NCBI GenBank assembly: GCA_031549665.1
Contig: JAVBPJ010000013.1
Coordinates: 1-15,690 of the forward strand
Source: Rikenella sp031549665
Lineage (GTDB): Bacteria; Bacteroidota; Bacteroidia; Bacteroidales; Rikenellaceae
Reading direction: 5' to 3'
DNA: 15,690 bases
Shown here: piece after piece, positions 1 through 5,827 of the stretch
Position numbering within the stretch: position 1 is the first letter of the stretch
Layout: every line of letters starts with the position of its first letter
Made by a program: the position numbers and the translations under genes
The notes under the pieces: model-generated
Told to the model about the DNA's origin: nothing
What the model saw: the letters and a program-made list of their open reading frames with translations, nothing else
The model's database searches: none

Positions 1-1
1 G

Positions 2-1003
2 TTTGAGCCCAACAAGCGCTACCGCCTGAGCGGCATTGTGCTGGATGGCGCCGCGACGACCCTGGACACTTCGACGCCCCGCACGTGGACGCTCACTCCC
101 GTTACGCCGGAGGGCAACACCTACAAAATCAGCACCGCCGAACAGTTGGCCTGGGTGGCCGACCAGGTGAACAGCGGAACCAATGACTTTTCGGGCAAGA
201 CGCTGGAGTTGCAAAACGACCTGTCGCTCGACTACGCCCCCTGGGTGCCCATCGCCAGTGGCCTCTCTCAATCTTTTCTCGGCATTTTCGAGGGGAAAGG
301 ACACACCGTTTACGGCATGCACATCAAAAGCCGTGAGAACTTTGGGATGGTGGGCCTGTTCGGCACTTTGGGGTCCGGTTCGGAAATCAGGAACGTAACC
401 GTCAGCGGCGGATGGATCGAATACGATGAAGACTACTGGGCGGCAGGCGCCATTGCCGGCTATAGCGATGACGGGTCGTTGATCGAAAATTGCCACAACA
501 ACGGATTGTTGATTCGCGGAGTGATGTTTTCGGGCGGAATAGTCGGCGGAAACAAAGGGATGGTGCTTGCCTGCACCAACAACGGAAAGATTTACGGGAC
601 CGACGCCATGGGCGGCATTGTCGGAACCAATGACGGAACGATCGCCGTTTGCCTGAATGCGGGTGGCCGCGTCGACGGCAACGGCCCTTTTTCGGGGATT
701 ACGAAAACCAATGCCGCTGCGGGTAGAATCTACGCCTGCATCAACACCGGCAACGACCTGGACTCCACGCTGTGTTCGAATAATCTCGGCATCATTGACG
801 GATTCTTGACGGTACATACCGCCGGCATACCCATGCAAGACTTCGGCAATGCGCCGGCCCGTGTTTCATCCGTCGCCTCGCTGTTCAATATCGATCAGAC
901 GACCCTCGATCTTTTGAACAACGCCATCCCCGCGGGCACAATAGATTGGCGTTGGGACCTTGCCGCCCCCGGAGCGCTTCCTCGGCCGGTGCTGGTGCCG
1001 TAA
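2..1003 (+). CDS. GLUG-repeat surface protein, 5' truncated by the window
   Basis: The frame is open from base 2 with no start, so about 333 residues of the C-terminal part of a longer protein are visible. The first residues (FEPNKRYRLSGIVLDG) resemble the closing strand of a fimbrillin-type beta domain. Next comes a segment with a 'STAEQLAWVADQVNSG' opening and then GLUG-like repeats, seen as AGAIAGYSDDG (from base 443), SGGIVGGNKG (from 530) and GGIVGTNDG (from 611), each followed by a Cys/Asn-rich strand such as CTNNGKIYG. In Bacteroidales, such proteins are exported or surface-exposed and are often adhesin- or pilus-like; the role here is inferred. The C-terminus (RPVLVP) has no obvious type IX sorting domain. 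The signal peptide and any lipobox lie outside the window. Family-level call fairly sure; exact function unknown. Confidence 0.75.
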   Translation, partial: FEPNKRYRLSGIVLDGAATTLDTSTPRTWTLTPVTPEGNTYKISTAEQLAWVADQVNSGTNDFSGKTLELQNDLSLDYAPWVPIASGLSQSFLGIFEGKGHTVYGMHIKSRENFGMVGLFGTLGSGSEIRNVTVSGGWIEYDEDYWAAGAIAGYSDDGSLIENCHNNGLLIRGVMFSGGIVGGNKGMVLACTNNGKIYGTDAMGGIVGTNDGTIAVCLNAGGRVDGNGPFSGITKTNAAAGRIYACINTGNDLDSTLCSNNLGIIDGFLTVHTAGIPMQDFGNAPARVSSVASLFNIDQTTLDLLNNAIPAGTIDWRWDLAAPGALPRPVLVP

Positions 1004-1023
1004 TCGCAGGCAACTTGTCTCGT

Positions 1024-1067
1024 AACAAGGGGGGCGCGACGGGTAAATCCGGAGCGACCCCCTTGTT
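1024..1067. terminator. Hairpin between convergent genes
   Basis: AACAAGGGGG (1024-1033) and CCCCCTTGTT (1058-1067) form a perfect 10-bp inverted repeat around a 24-nt interior, which itself can form a small stem (CGGG 1040-1043 with TCCG 1048-1051). It sits between the convergent ends of the GLUG protein (stop at 1003) and DUF2851 (stop at 1106). This fits a bidirectional terminator, but neither flank carries a clear T-run. Confidence 0.5.
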
Positions 1068-1105
1068 GTCGCGCGACGGTCGGTTCGTTGCTCTTGGCGT
1101 ATCGG

Positions 1106-2407
1106 TTATTTTCCGGCCCGGCGTGCGGCGTGTACCAACCGCCTGGCCCCCACGGGGCAGGCGGCGCAACGGCCCGGGGCGCAGTATTCGGTGGAAAGCT
1201 GGATCAGCGCCTGCGAATAGAACGCGTTGGCGGGCTTGTAGCCCGAGGAGGCCCACAGGCGCGTGTAGCGGTTGTTTTCGGGGGGAATGGCCTCGTACAG
1301 CTCCAGGGCCAGTTCGGTGAGCCGGTCGTTGCGGGTGGTACGCCCGTAGGCCAGCAGCAACGGAATGACAAAATTGATGATCCGCAGATCGATCTTTTCG
1401 GCCGAAAAAGCCGACACCTCGTACCGCTGCCGCCAGTAGGGAGAACTCTCGGCCCGAAATAGCGAACGCAGGGCGGCCTCGATCTGCGGCGTGCCGGACT
1501 GTTCGTTCTCGACGATTTCCAGGATGCGGCGGAAGTAGTTGCCCTCGCGGGCCAGCATGCAGGCCATCTGCGCCAGCAGGAACGGCGGCATCGAGGCGGG
1601 GCGAGAGGCTCCGTCGCTCCAATGCACAATGGGGTTTTTGAGCGAAAACTCGCGTTGCAGATGCAGGAAAATGTCCTGCAATTCGCGCGTGTAAAGGTCG
1701 GGAGAGGCTACCCGCAGCAGGCCTGCCTGACCCAACAGCAGGGCCTCGATTTGCTTCACGTCGCCCTGGCAATGGACAATGTGGCGGTAGGGGGTGTGGC
1801 GGGCCAGGGCCTCGTACGAATGCTTGCGGTCGCCCATGCCCAGCGAACGCATCAGGCACAGGTAGGCGATTTCGTTCCAGTCGCCCCCGAGCGATTGCCG
1901 AAGGGCCAACACCTCGTCGCTCTTGCGGCGCAGGCGGTCGGTCATCACCCGCGCCAGCAGTTGTTCGCGGGTCAGCCCGTTTTGATCGGCCAGGTAGGCG
2001 GGGCAGTCGCCGCCTCCGCTCCGCAGTCGGGCGTAAAGGGTTTCGATGGATTCCGGAACGCCGACCTGCCAGCTCAACAGTTCGCGGCCGCCGCGCAGCA
2101 GCACCGTGTCGCGCTGCTCCACCACGTGCAGGATCACGCTGTCGGGGCCGGGCGCGGCCTTGCCGCGCTGCCAGTCGGACGAACGCCGGTCGATTTTGAT
2201 CCCGCCGAAGAGTTCGGTGCCGGTTTCGACAAACCGGATGCCTGCTTCGGTAAAGTCGGGCAGGTGGTCGGCCGATCCTTCGCGCAGGTTGCCCGTCCGG
2301 ATCACCTCCGCGCGCGAGCCGTCGCTCAGCGTAAGCGTCGGTTCCTGTTGCAGGCCCTGCTGCCAAATCAGGCGCAGCAATTCGTTCCGGTGAGGGTCTT
2401 CGGTCAT
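1106..2407 (-). CDS. DUF2851 family protein, divergent
   Basis: A 433-residue protein, about the usual length for DUF2851, a Bacteroidetes family of unknown function. Recognisable features: N-terminal NELLRLIWQQG, PDF at 50-52, SSDW at 76-79, VILHVV at 91-96, QIEALLLGQAGLL in the middle, and the C-terminal YCAPGRCAACPVG with three cysteines (409, 414, 417; Cx4Cx2C). No signal peptide or membrane helix is seen, so it should be cytoplasmic. As I recall the family, the N-terminal core reads 'GPDF...GNVEIH...SDW..HGH'; here the matching stretch is LPDF...GGIKID...SSDWQRGK, so the conserved Glu and His residues appear replaced. That could mean loss of a nuclease-like active site, but an alignment is needed. 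Start ATG at 2407 lies about 23 bases after a TAnnTTTG box; no Shine-Dalgarno. A 994-residue frame on the same strand is a shadow. Confidence 0.85.
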   Translation of the reverse strand: MTEDPHRNELLRLIWQQGLQQEPTLTLSDGSRAEVIRTGNLREGSADHLPDFTEAGIRFVETGTELFGGIKIDRRSSDWQRGKAAPGPDSVILHVVEQRDTVLLRGGRELLSWQVGVPESIETLYARLRSGGGDCPAYLADQNGLTREQLLARVMTDRLRRKSDEVLALRQSLGGDWNEIAYLCLMRSLGMGDRKHSYEALARHTPYRHIVHCQGDVKQIEALLLGQAGLLRVASPDLYTRELQDIFLHLQREFSLKNPIVHWSDGASRPASMPPFLLAQMACMLAREGNYFRRILEIVENEQSGTPQIEAALRSLFRAESSPYWRQRYEVSAFSAEKIDLRIINFVIPLLLAYGRTTRNDRLTELALELYEAIPPENNRYTRLWASSGYKPANAFYSQALIQLSTEYCAPGRCAACPVGARRLVHAARRAGK

Positions 2408-2429
2408 TCGGGGTGGGCGGATTTGCTAC

Positions 2430-2437
2430 CAAAGGTA
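2430..2437 (-). promoter_or_regulatory. -7 box for the DUF2851 gene
   Basis: Read on the minus strand this is TACCTTTG, a perfect match to the Bacteroidetes -7 consensus TAnnTTTG. It ends 22 bases before the start codon at 2407, so the leader would be very short. No TTTG (-33) is seen at the usual distance; that position overlaps the opposing -7 box. Confidence 0.6.
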
Positions 2438-2457
2438 CGCTTTTTTGGTTTTTATCG

Positions 2458-2465
2458 TACCTTTG
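2458..2465 (+). promoter_or_regulatory. -7 box for yebC
   Basis: TACCTTTG followed by CA is a perfect match to the Bacteroidetes -7 consensus, 33 bases before the yebC ATG at 2499. With flanking CG it is the exact inverse of the opposing box: CAAAGGTACG at 2430-2439 and CGTACCTTTG at 2456-2465, separated by 16 bases rich in T. No TTTG at the usual -33 spacing. Confidence 0.65.
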
Positions 2466-2498
2466 CACTCCGAACGAATAAACACGAATTACCGAACT

Positions 2499-3215
2499 AT
2501 GGGAAGAGCCTTTGAATTTCGTAAAGCTCGTAAAATGAAGCGCTGGGGCAACATGGCCCGCACCTTTACACGGATTGGGAAAGAGATTGCCATCGCCGTG
2601 AAAGCCTCTGGCCCCGATCCGGCCAACAACCCCCGCCTGCGTGTGCTGATGCAAAACGCCAAGGCGGCCAACATGCCCAAAGAAAATGTGGAACGGGCCA
2701 TCAAACGCGCCAGCTCGAAAGAGATGGACGACTACAAAGAGGTAACCTACGACGGCTACGGCCCCTTCGGCATCGCCATCCTGGTGGAGGCCGCCACCAA
2801 CAACAACACCCGCACCGTGGCCAACGTGCGCAGCTACTTCAACAAGGCGGGCGGTTCGCTCGGCACCACGGGCAGCCTCGACTTCCTGTTCGACCGCAAA
2901 TCGGTCTTCAAAATCGCCGCCACGCCCGAGATCGACCCCGAAGAGCTGGAACTCGAACTGATCGACTACGGAGCCGAAGAGGTCTTTGTGGACGAGGGGG
3001 AGATCATCATCTACGCCGCGTTCGAGAGCTACAGCAAAATCCAGCAATACTTCGAACAAAAGGGCATCGAGATCGTTAGCGGCGAATTCGAACGGATCCC
3101 CGTCGATACGAAAGAGGTAACGCCCGAACAGCGCGAAACCATTGAAAAACTGCTCGAAAAATTCGAGGAGGACGAGGACGTTACCAACGTCTTCCACAAC
3201 ATGAAAGAGGAGTAA
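2499..3215 (+). CDS. yebC: YebC/TACO1 family protein
   Basis: A 238-residue member of the YebC/PmpR/TACO1 family, near the usual 240-250 residues. Visible hallmarks are the N-terminal basic stretch with MGRAFEFRKARKMKRWGNMA, then KEIAIAVKASGPDPANNPRL, NMPKENVERAIKRAS, YDGYGPFGIAILVEAATNNN, RSYFNKAGGSLG, and an acidic C-terminus ending DVTNVFHNMKEE. The family was first annotated as transcriptional regulators; recent work places members at the ribosome, helping translation through stall-prone proline runs, so a cytoplasmic translation-factor role is most likely. An in-frame start at 2445 would add 18 residues, but those bases overlap the promoter at 2458-2465, and the family's N-terminus begins at the ATG at 2499. 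The gene stands alone, divergent from DUF2851, and ends in a strong hairpin at 3259. Confidence 0.95.
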   Translation: MGRAFEFRKARKMKRWGNMARTFTRIGKEIAIAVKASGPDPANNPRLRVLMQNAKAANMPKENVERAIKRASSKEMDDYKEVTYDGYGPFGIAILVEAATNNNTRTVANVRSYFNKAGGSLGTTGSLDFLFDRKSVFKIAATPEIDPEELELELIDYGAEEVFVDEGEIIIYAAFESYSKIQQYFEQKGIEIVSGEFERIPVDTKEVTPEQRETIEKLLEKFEEDEDVTNVFHNMKEE

Positions 3216-3258
3216 CCCTCCCGCCGACTTTATATTTACCCCCCCCGAGGGGATGGCC

Positions 3259-3296
3259 GAGGGGCGCCCTTTCCGGGGCGCCCCTCTTCTTTCTCC
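3259..3296 (+). terminator. yebC rho-independent terminator
   Basis: GAGGGGCGCCC (3259-3269), a 6-nt loop TTTCCG, and GGGCGCCCCTC (3276-3286) form a perfect 11-bp GC-rich stem followed by TTCTTTCT, 44 bases after the yebC stop. Confidence 0.85.
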
Positions 3297-3304
3297 GCTT
3301 CTCG

Positions 3305-3324
3305 GAGCCTCCGGCTCTTTTGTT
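3305..3324 (+). terminator. Second terminator-like hairpin after yebC
   Basis: GAGCC (3305-3309), loop TCC and GGCTC (3313-3317) are followed directly by TTTTGTT. The short stem makes this a weak backup terminator at best. Confidence 0.35.
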
Positions 3325-3384
3325 GGAGTTTTCTCTAACTGCGCTCGGGCCGCGCCGGCCCCGCGTGCCCGCGGCGGTCCGTGT

Positions 3385-3410
3385 GCCCACGGTGGGCTTT
3401 CTTTTGTTTG
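3385..3410 (+). terminator. Third terminator-like hairpin after yebC
   Basis: GCCCA (3385-3389), loop CGG with flanking pairs, and TGGGC (3393-3397) are followed by TTTCTTTTGTTTG. It resembles a terminator for rightward transcripts, but no gene end lies near it, so it may only be part of repeat-like intergenic DNA. Confidence 0.35.
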
Positions 3411-3456
3411 TGCCGCTCGTTTTGGTCGGTCGGAGTTGCGCGGTACGTTCCGTACC

Positions 3457-3523
3457 TTTCCGTGAGGCGCAGGCTTTCCTCGCCTGAAAACAAGTTTTCG
3501 CTCGGAAGCCTCCCTCACGGAAA
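3457..3523 (-). repeat. Hairpin repeat, copy A
   Basis: A 67-base imperfect palindrome. Nested arms are TTTCCGTGAGG (3457-3467) with CCTCACGGAAA (3513-3523), AGGCTTTCC (3471-3479) with GGAAGCCT (3504-3511, one bulge), and GAAAAC/GTTTTC at 3486-3499. The right-hand part, 3493-3527, matches 3694-3728 (copy B) at 33 of 35 bases. It is oriented as if read on the minus strand, downstream of the minus-strand gene that ends at 3727. It probably belongs to a dispersed REP-like family, but only a genome search can show that. Confidence 0.65.
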
Positions 3524-3660
3524 ATCTGCCGATGTTCCGCAACCCCTCCTCCGAACAAATCCCTCCGCTGCAACTGCGGCAATCCCAGACTTCTTTACCA
3601 CAATTCCTGCGACGCACCAATGCGTTGTAACGACCATCCCTCAAACCTCCCGTAGGAACT

Positions 3661-3728
3661 CCGTAAGGATCAAATTCCACTCTCCCGAAAGTGAGTTTTC
3701 GCTCGGGAGCCTTCCTCACGGAAAATCT
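3661..3728 (-). repeat. Hairpin repeat, copy B, abutting a stop codon
   Basis: The segment 3694-3728 is 33/35 identical to 3493-3527. The other arm differs in sequence from copy A but still pairs: CCGTAAGGA (3661-3669) with TCCTCACGG (3713-3721), and CTCCCGA (3682-3688) with TCGGGAG (3703-3709). The one imperfect pair in the outer stem is G-U only in minus-strand RNA; in plus-strand RNA it would be an A-C mismatch. The repeat overlaps two bases of the TAG stop of the YgjP-like gene (3727-3729), so it would be the 3' hairpin of that mRNA, as terminator or stabiliser. Confidence 0.65.
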
Positions 3729-4314
3729 ATCGAATGATGCGGTGTTGCCGCGCGAACTGTTTGAGTTCCAGGTCGAGCTGCTTCCAATGAGGCAGAAACC
3801 CCTCGAGCAGCCGGTAGAAATCGCGCGAGTGGTTGTGTACCACAAAGTGGCAAAGCTCGTGCAGGACAATGTATTCGATGTGGGGCCGGGGGGCCTGGAT
3901 CAGGTGCAGGTTGAGGGTAACGAGTCCTTTGGTGTAGTAGCAGCGGCCCCAGGCGCGGCGCATGCGGAAAATTTTGATCCGGGGCGCGGGAAGCGCGTAT
4001 CCGGCGGCGTGAAAGGCGGGAATCCAGCGGTCGACGGCCCGTTGAAACTCCTTGCGGGCGGCGCGGCGCAGCCACCCATCCATAAAGGCCTCGAAAGCGG
4101 CCCGCGTCGGGGTGTGCAGCGTAACCGTCCACTGGCCTTCGGCTGCCTTGAGGCTGTTCCGTGTCCCCTGTTTCAGTGCGACGGAGTAGGGTGCTCCCAG
4201 AAAAAGGTAGGCGCGGCGCACGGAACGAAGGGGCGCCTCCGCTTGTCGGAGGGTTCTTTGGCGAACGCCGACCGGTTTTTTGCGGCCGAAAAGCAGCAGT
4301 TTAATGATGGCCAT
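3727..4314 (-). CDS. YgjP-like (DUF45, M48-type) metallopeptidase
   Basis: A 195-residue protein with a zinc-peptidase signature near the C-terminus: HELCH at 152-156, followed by NHS at 161-163 and FYRLLEGFLPHWK. HExxH with the downstream His is the pattern of the YgjP/DUF45 family (often annotated 'M48 family metallopeptidase'; SprT-like fold). His152, His156 and His162 would bind zinc and Glu153 would be catalytic. No signal peptide, so cytoplasmic; the natural substrate is unknown. At 195 residues it is shorter than the roughly 230 usual for the family, and the common N-terminal Arg-rich strand is hard to see. The ATG at 4314 was chosen because it overlaps the miaA stop by 14 bases, suggesting translational coupling; a longer frame from 4497 would only read miaA in another frame. 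It ends inside hairpin repeat copy B. Confidence 0.85.
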   Translation of the reverse strand: MAIIKLLLFGRKKPVGVRQRTLRQAEAPLRSVRRAYLFLGAPYSVALKQGTRNSLKAAEGQWTVTLHTPTRAAFEAFMDGWLRRAARKEFQRAVDRWIPAFHAAGYALPAPRIKIFRMRRAWGRCYYTKGLVTLNLHLIQAPRPHIEYIVLHELCHFVVHNHSRDFYRLLEGFLPHWKQLDLELKQFARQHRIIR

Positions 4315-5197
4315 ACGATTCCACGTAAGCGATGATGGCCTCGATCGGTTCGGGGGCGAACCAGGCGATCGAGGGATCGCGCCGCAACCAGGTGAGCTGG
4401 CGTTTGGCATAGCGGCGGCTGTTGCGTTGCACCAGGGCGACGGCTTCGTCAAGGGTCGTTTTGCCCTCGAAGTGGTCGAAAAATTCTTGATAACCAACAG
4501 TTTGCAATGGATTCAGGTGCCGATGGGGGTAGAGCGTGCGGGCCTCTTCGACCAGTCCATCGGCCACCATTTCGTCCACCCGTCGGTCGATCCGGCGGTA
4601 GAGTTCGTCCCGGCTGCGTTCCAGCCCGATCATCACCGTTTGGAAAGGGCGCTCTTTGGCTTCGTTTTGCCGCAGGGCGGAGTAGGGTTGTCCGCTCGAA
4701 CGGCACACCTCGAGGGCGCGAATCACCCGCTGCGGGTTGTTGCGGTCGACCCGGGCGAAGTAAACGGGGTCGAGCCGTTCGAGTTCTTCCAAAAGGCCGG
4801 AAAGGGGCCGTTCGGCCAGCTTTTCGCGCAGCGCGGGGTCGGCCTCGGGCAGGGGGTCGAACCCCTGCAACAGGGCCTGTACGTAGAGGCCCGATCCTCC
4901 GACCACCAACACCCGGTCGTGTTCCGAGAACAGGCGTTCGAGCAGCGCGAGCGCCTCCTGTTCGTAGCCGCCCGCCGACAGGGGCGCATGGATCGAGCGG
5001 TCCTGGATGAAGTGATGCCGGGCGGCGGCCAGCTCGTCGTCGGTGGGTACGGCGGTTCCGATCCGCATTTCGCGGTAGCATTGCCGCGAGTCGGCCGAAA
5101 GGATGGGCGCGTTGAAATGGCGGGCGAGCGCGATTCCCACGGCGGTTTTTCCCACCCCCGTAGGCCCCTGCACGACCACCAGGCGTTTATTCGTCAT
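4301..5197 (-). CDS. miaA: tRNA dimethylallyltransferase
   Basis: A 298-residue MiaA (EC 2.5.1.75), which transfers a dimethylallyl group from DMAPP to N6 of adenosine 37 in tRNAs reading UNN codons, acting in the cytosol. Motifs in order: P-loop GPTGVGKT at 11-18, SADSRQCYREMRIGTAVP with the general-base Asp36, HHFI, VVGGSGLYVQALLQG, NPQRVIRALEV, a swinging helical region, TVGYQEFFDHFEG, and SRRYAKRQLTWLRRD near the end. Length is normal. The ATG at 5197 gives the standard N-terminus directly before the P-loop and overlaps the upstream gene by 11 bases; an ATG at 5227 is possible but adds ten residues and deeper overlap. It is the middle gene of three overlapping minus-strand genes. Confidence 0.96.
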   Translation of the reverse strand: MTNKRLVVVQGPTGVGKTAVGIALARHFNAPILSADSRQCYREMRIGTAVPTDDELAAARHHFIQDRSIHAPLSAGGYEQEALALLERLFSEHDRVLVVGGSGLYVQALLQGFDPLPEADPALREKLAERPLSGLLEELERLDPVYFARVDRNNPQRVIRALEVCRSSGQPYSALRQNEAKERPFQTVMIGLERSRDELYRRIDRRVDEMVADGLVEEARTLYPHRHLNPLQTVGYQEFFDHFEGKTTLDEAVALVQRNSRRYAKRQLTWLRRDPSIAWFAPEPIEAIIAYVESYGHH

Positions 5198-5699
5198 CGT
5201 AGCTGTCGTCTCCGGCGAAGTCGTCAAATTCGCCCATCGCCTCGTCGAAGATCGAGGATTCGGCCTCCTGATCCAGTATTTGGGGCGGCGGCGTGCCGGC
5301 GGCGCAAAGGATCCGGGGATAGGATACGCCGGCCTCGGGGCGTTTCGACTCCAACAGTTCGAGGAAGAACTGCCGTTCGGCGAAGATGTCGAACAGGTAG
5401 ATCAACCGGTCGAATTTTTCGTGAATGATTTGCCCCAGCACCACGCTGTTCATCGGGCGGGGGACTCCCGCTTCCGCATCTTCCAGGGATTCGGAAAAGC
5501 CCATGTCTTCGGCGGTAAATTCGGCCAGCTTCTCCCACGAGCTGCCCGCGGTGAAGATCGAGGCCATCTCGGCGGCGCTGTATCCCACCGATTCGCGGAT
5601 GTAGTCGTAAAATTCGGCCAGGTTCATGTCGTAGGGGACCTCGTAGTCGCGCACGAAGTTCTCCGCCTCGTCGCTCAGCATTCGGAATGTAAATATCAT
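5187..5699 (-). CDS. pRiA4b ORF-3-like (IS1096 passenger TnpR family) protein
   Basis: A 170-residue protein starting MIFTFRMLSDEAENFVRDYEV, matching the N-terminus of the plasmid pRiA4b ORF-3-like family (PF07929). Further family-like segments are FYDYIRESVGYS, the SSWEKLAEFT stretch, IHEKFDRLIYLFDIFAERQFFLEL, and a very acidic C-terminal tail (FDEAMGEFDDFAGDDSYDDE). The database name mentions a transposon passenger, but no transposase or inverted repeats are near, and in Bacteroidales this family occurs as an ordinary chromosomal gene. Function is unknown. No signal peptide. The ATG at 5699 is preferred over one at 5729: the latter adds ten residues unlike the family and would overlap the putative -7 box at 5727-5734. 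It leads the minus-strand group with miaA. Confidence 0.85.
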   Translation of the reverse strand: MIFTFRMLSDEAENFVRDYEVPYDMNLAEFYDYIRESVGYSAAEMASIFTAGSSWEKLAEFTAEDMGFSESLEDAEAGVPRPMNSVVLGQIIHEKFDRLIYLFDIFAERQFFLELLESKRPEAGVSYPRILCAAGTPPPQILDQEAESSIFDEAMGEFDDFAGDDSYDDE

Positions 5700-5726
5700 G
5701 GGGTTCGTTGTGTGTTTTTGAATGTC

Positions 5727-5734
5727 CAAATGTA
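5727..5734 (-). promoter_or_regulatory. -7 box for the pRiA4b-like/miaA/YgjP-like operon
   Basis: Minus-strand TACATTTG, a full match to TAnnTTTG, 28 bases before the ATG at 5699. No clear -33 TTTG at normal spacing. Confidence 0.5.
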
Positions 5735-5739
5735 TTGAT

Positions 5740-5776
5740 TTTTTGCCGATTCGTATAACGTAAAAATCGGCGAAAA
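5740..5776. promoter_or_regulatory. Dyad between divergent operons, possible operator
   Basis: TTTTTGCCGATT (5740-5751) and AATCGGCGAAAA (5765-5776) are inverted repeats pairing at 11 of 12 positions, with T5744/G5772 as the only non-Watson-Crick pair. They are separated by 13 AT-rich bases that contain CGTATAACG. The dyad lies between the -7 boxes of the leftward and rightward genes, as a shared operator would; a hairpin with no regulator is also possible. Confidence 0.45.
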
Positions 5777-5780
5777 TTCG

Positions 5781-5788
5781 TTACTTTG
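5781..5788 (+). promoter_or_regulatory. -7 box for ddh
   Basis: TTACTTTG, one mismatch from TAnnTTTG, followed by CA; 39 bases before the ddh start. The dyad at 5740-5776 lies just upstream. Confidence 0.5.
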
Positions 5789-5814
5789 CAAGGATATTAA
5801 TCAATGATCAAACC

Positions 5815-5820
5815 AAGGAG
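5815..5820 (+). promoter_or_regulatory. Ribosome binding site that decides the ddh start
   Basis: AAGGAG lies 7 bases before the ATG at 5828. It supports that start over the in-frame ATG at 5804, which would place this site inside the coding region. It is the only clear Shine-Dalgarno sequence noticed in the window. Confidence 0.7.
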
Positions 5821-5827
5821 AAAAACG

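Larger units (their letters stand above)
3216..3726. other. 511-bp intergenic region between yebC and the YgjP-like gene
   Basis: No credible gene is seen here: frames running through it are low-complexity Arg/Pro/Gly shadows. Going left to right it holds the yebC terminator (3259-3296), two further hairpins followed by T-rich tracts (3305-3324 and 3385-3410), a long imperfect hairpin (3457-3523), a stretch of about 135 bases with only a small stem (ACGCA 3612-3616 with TGCGT 3621-3625), and a second copy of the long hairpin repeat (3661-3728) that runs into the stop codon of the gene at 3727. It separates convergent transcription units. Confidence 0.8.

Noticed and set aside
3253..3737. Short open frames in the yebC downstream region, both strands
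   Set aside because: They encode basic, Pro/Arg-rich sequence over terminator hairpins and repeats; no start context or family resemblance.
885..3869. A 994-residue open frame on the minus strand
   Set aside because: It crosses the DUF2851 gene in another frame, the yebC gene on the opposite strand and the intergenic repeats; its translation is Arg/Pro/Ala/Gly-rich low complexity with no domain. High GC keeps shadow frames open.
4315..4497. N-terminal extension of the YgjP-like protein to 4497
   Set aside because: The added 61 residues lie wholly within miaA in another frame and look nothing like the family.
5187..5699. Evidence of a transposon, from the 'IS1096 passenger' family name
   Set aside because: No transposase, terminal inverted repeats or target duplications nearby; the gene overlaps miaA in a stable-looking operon.
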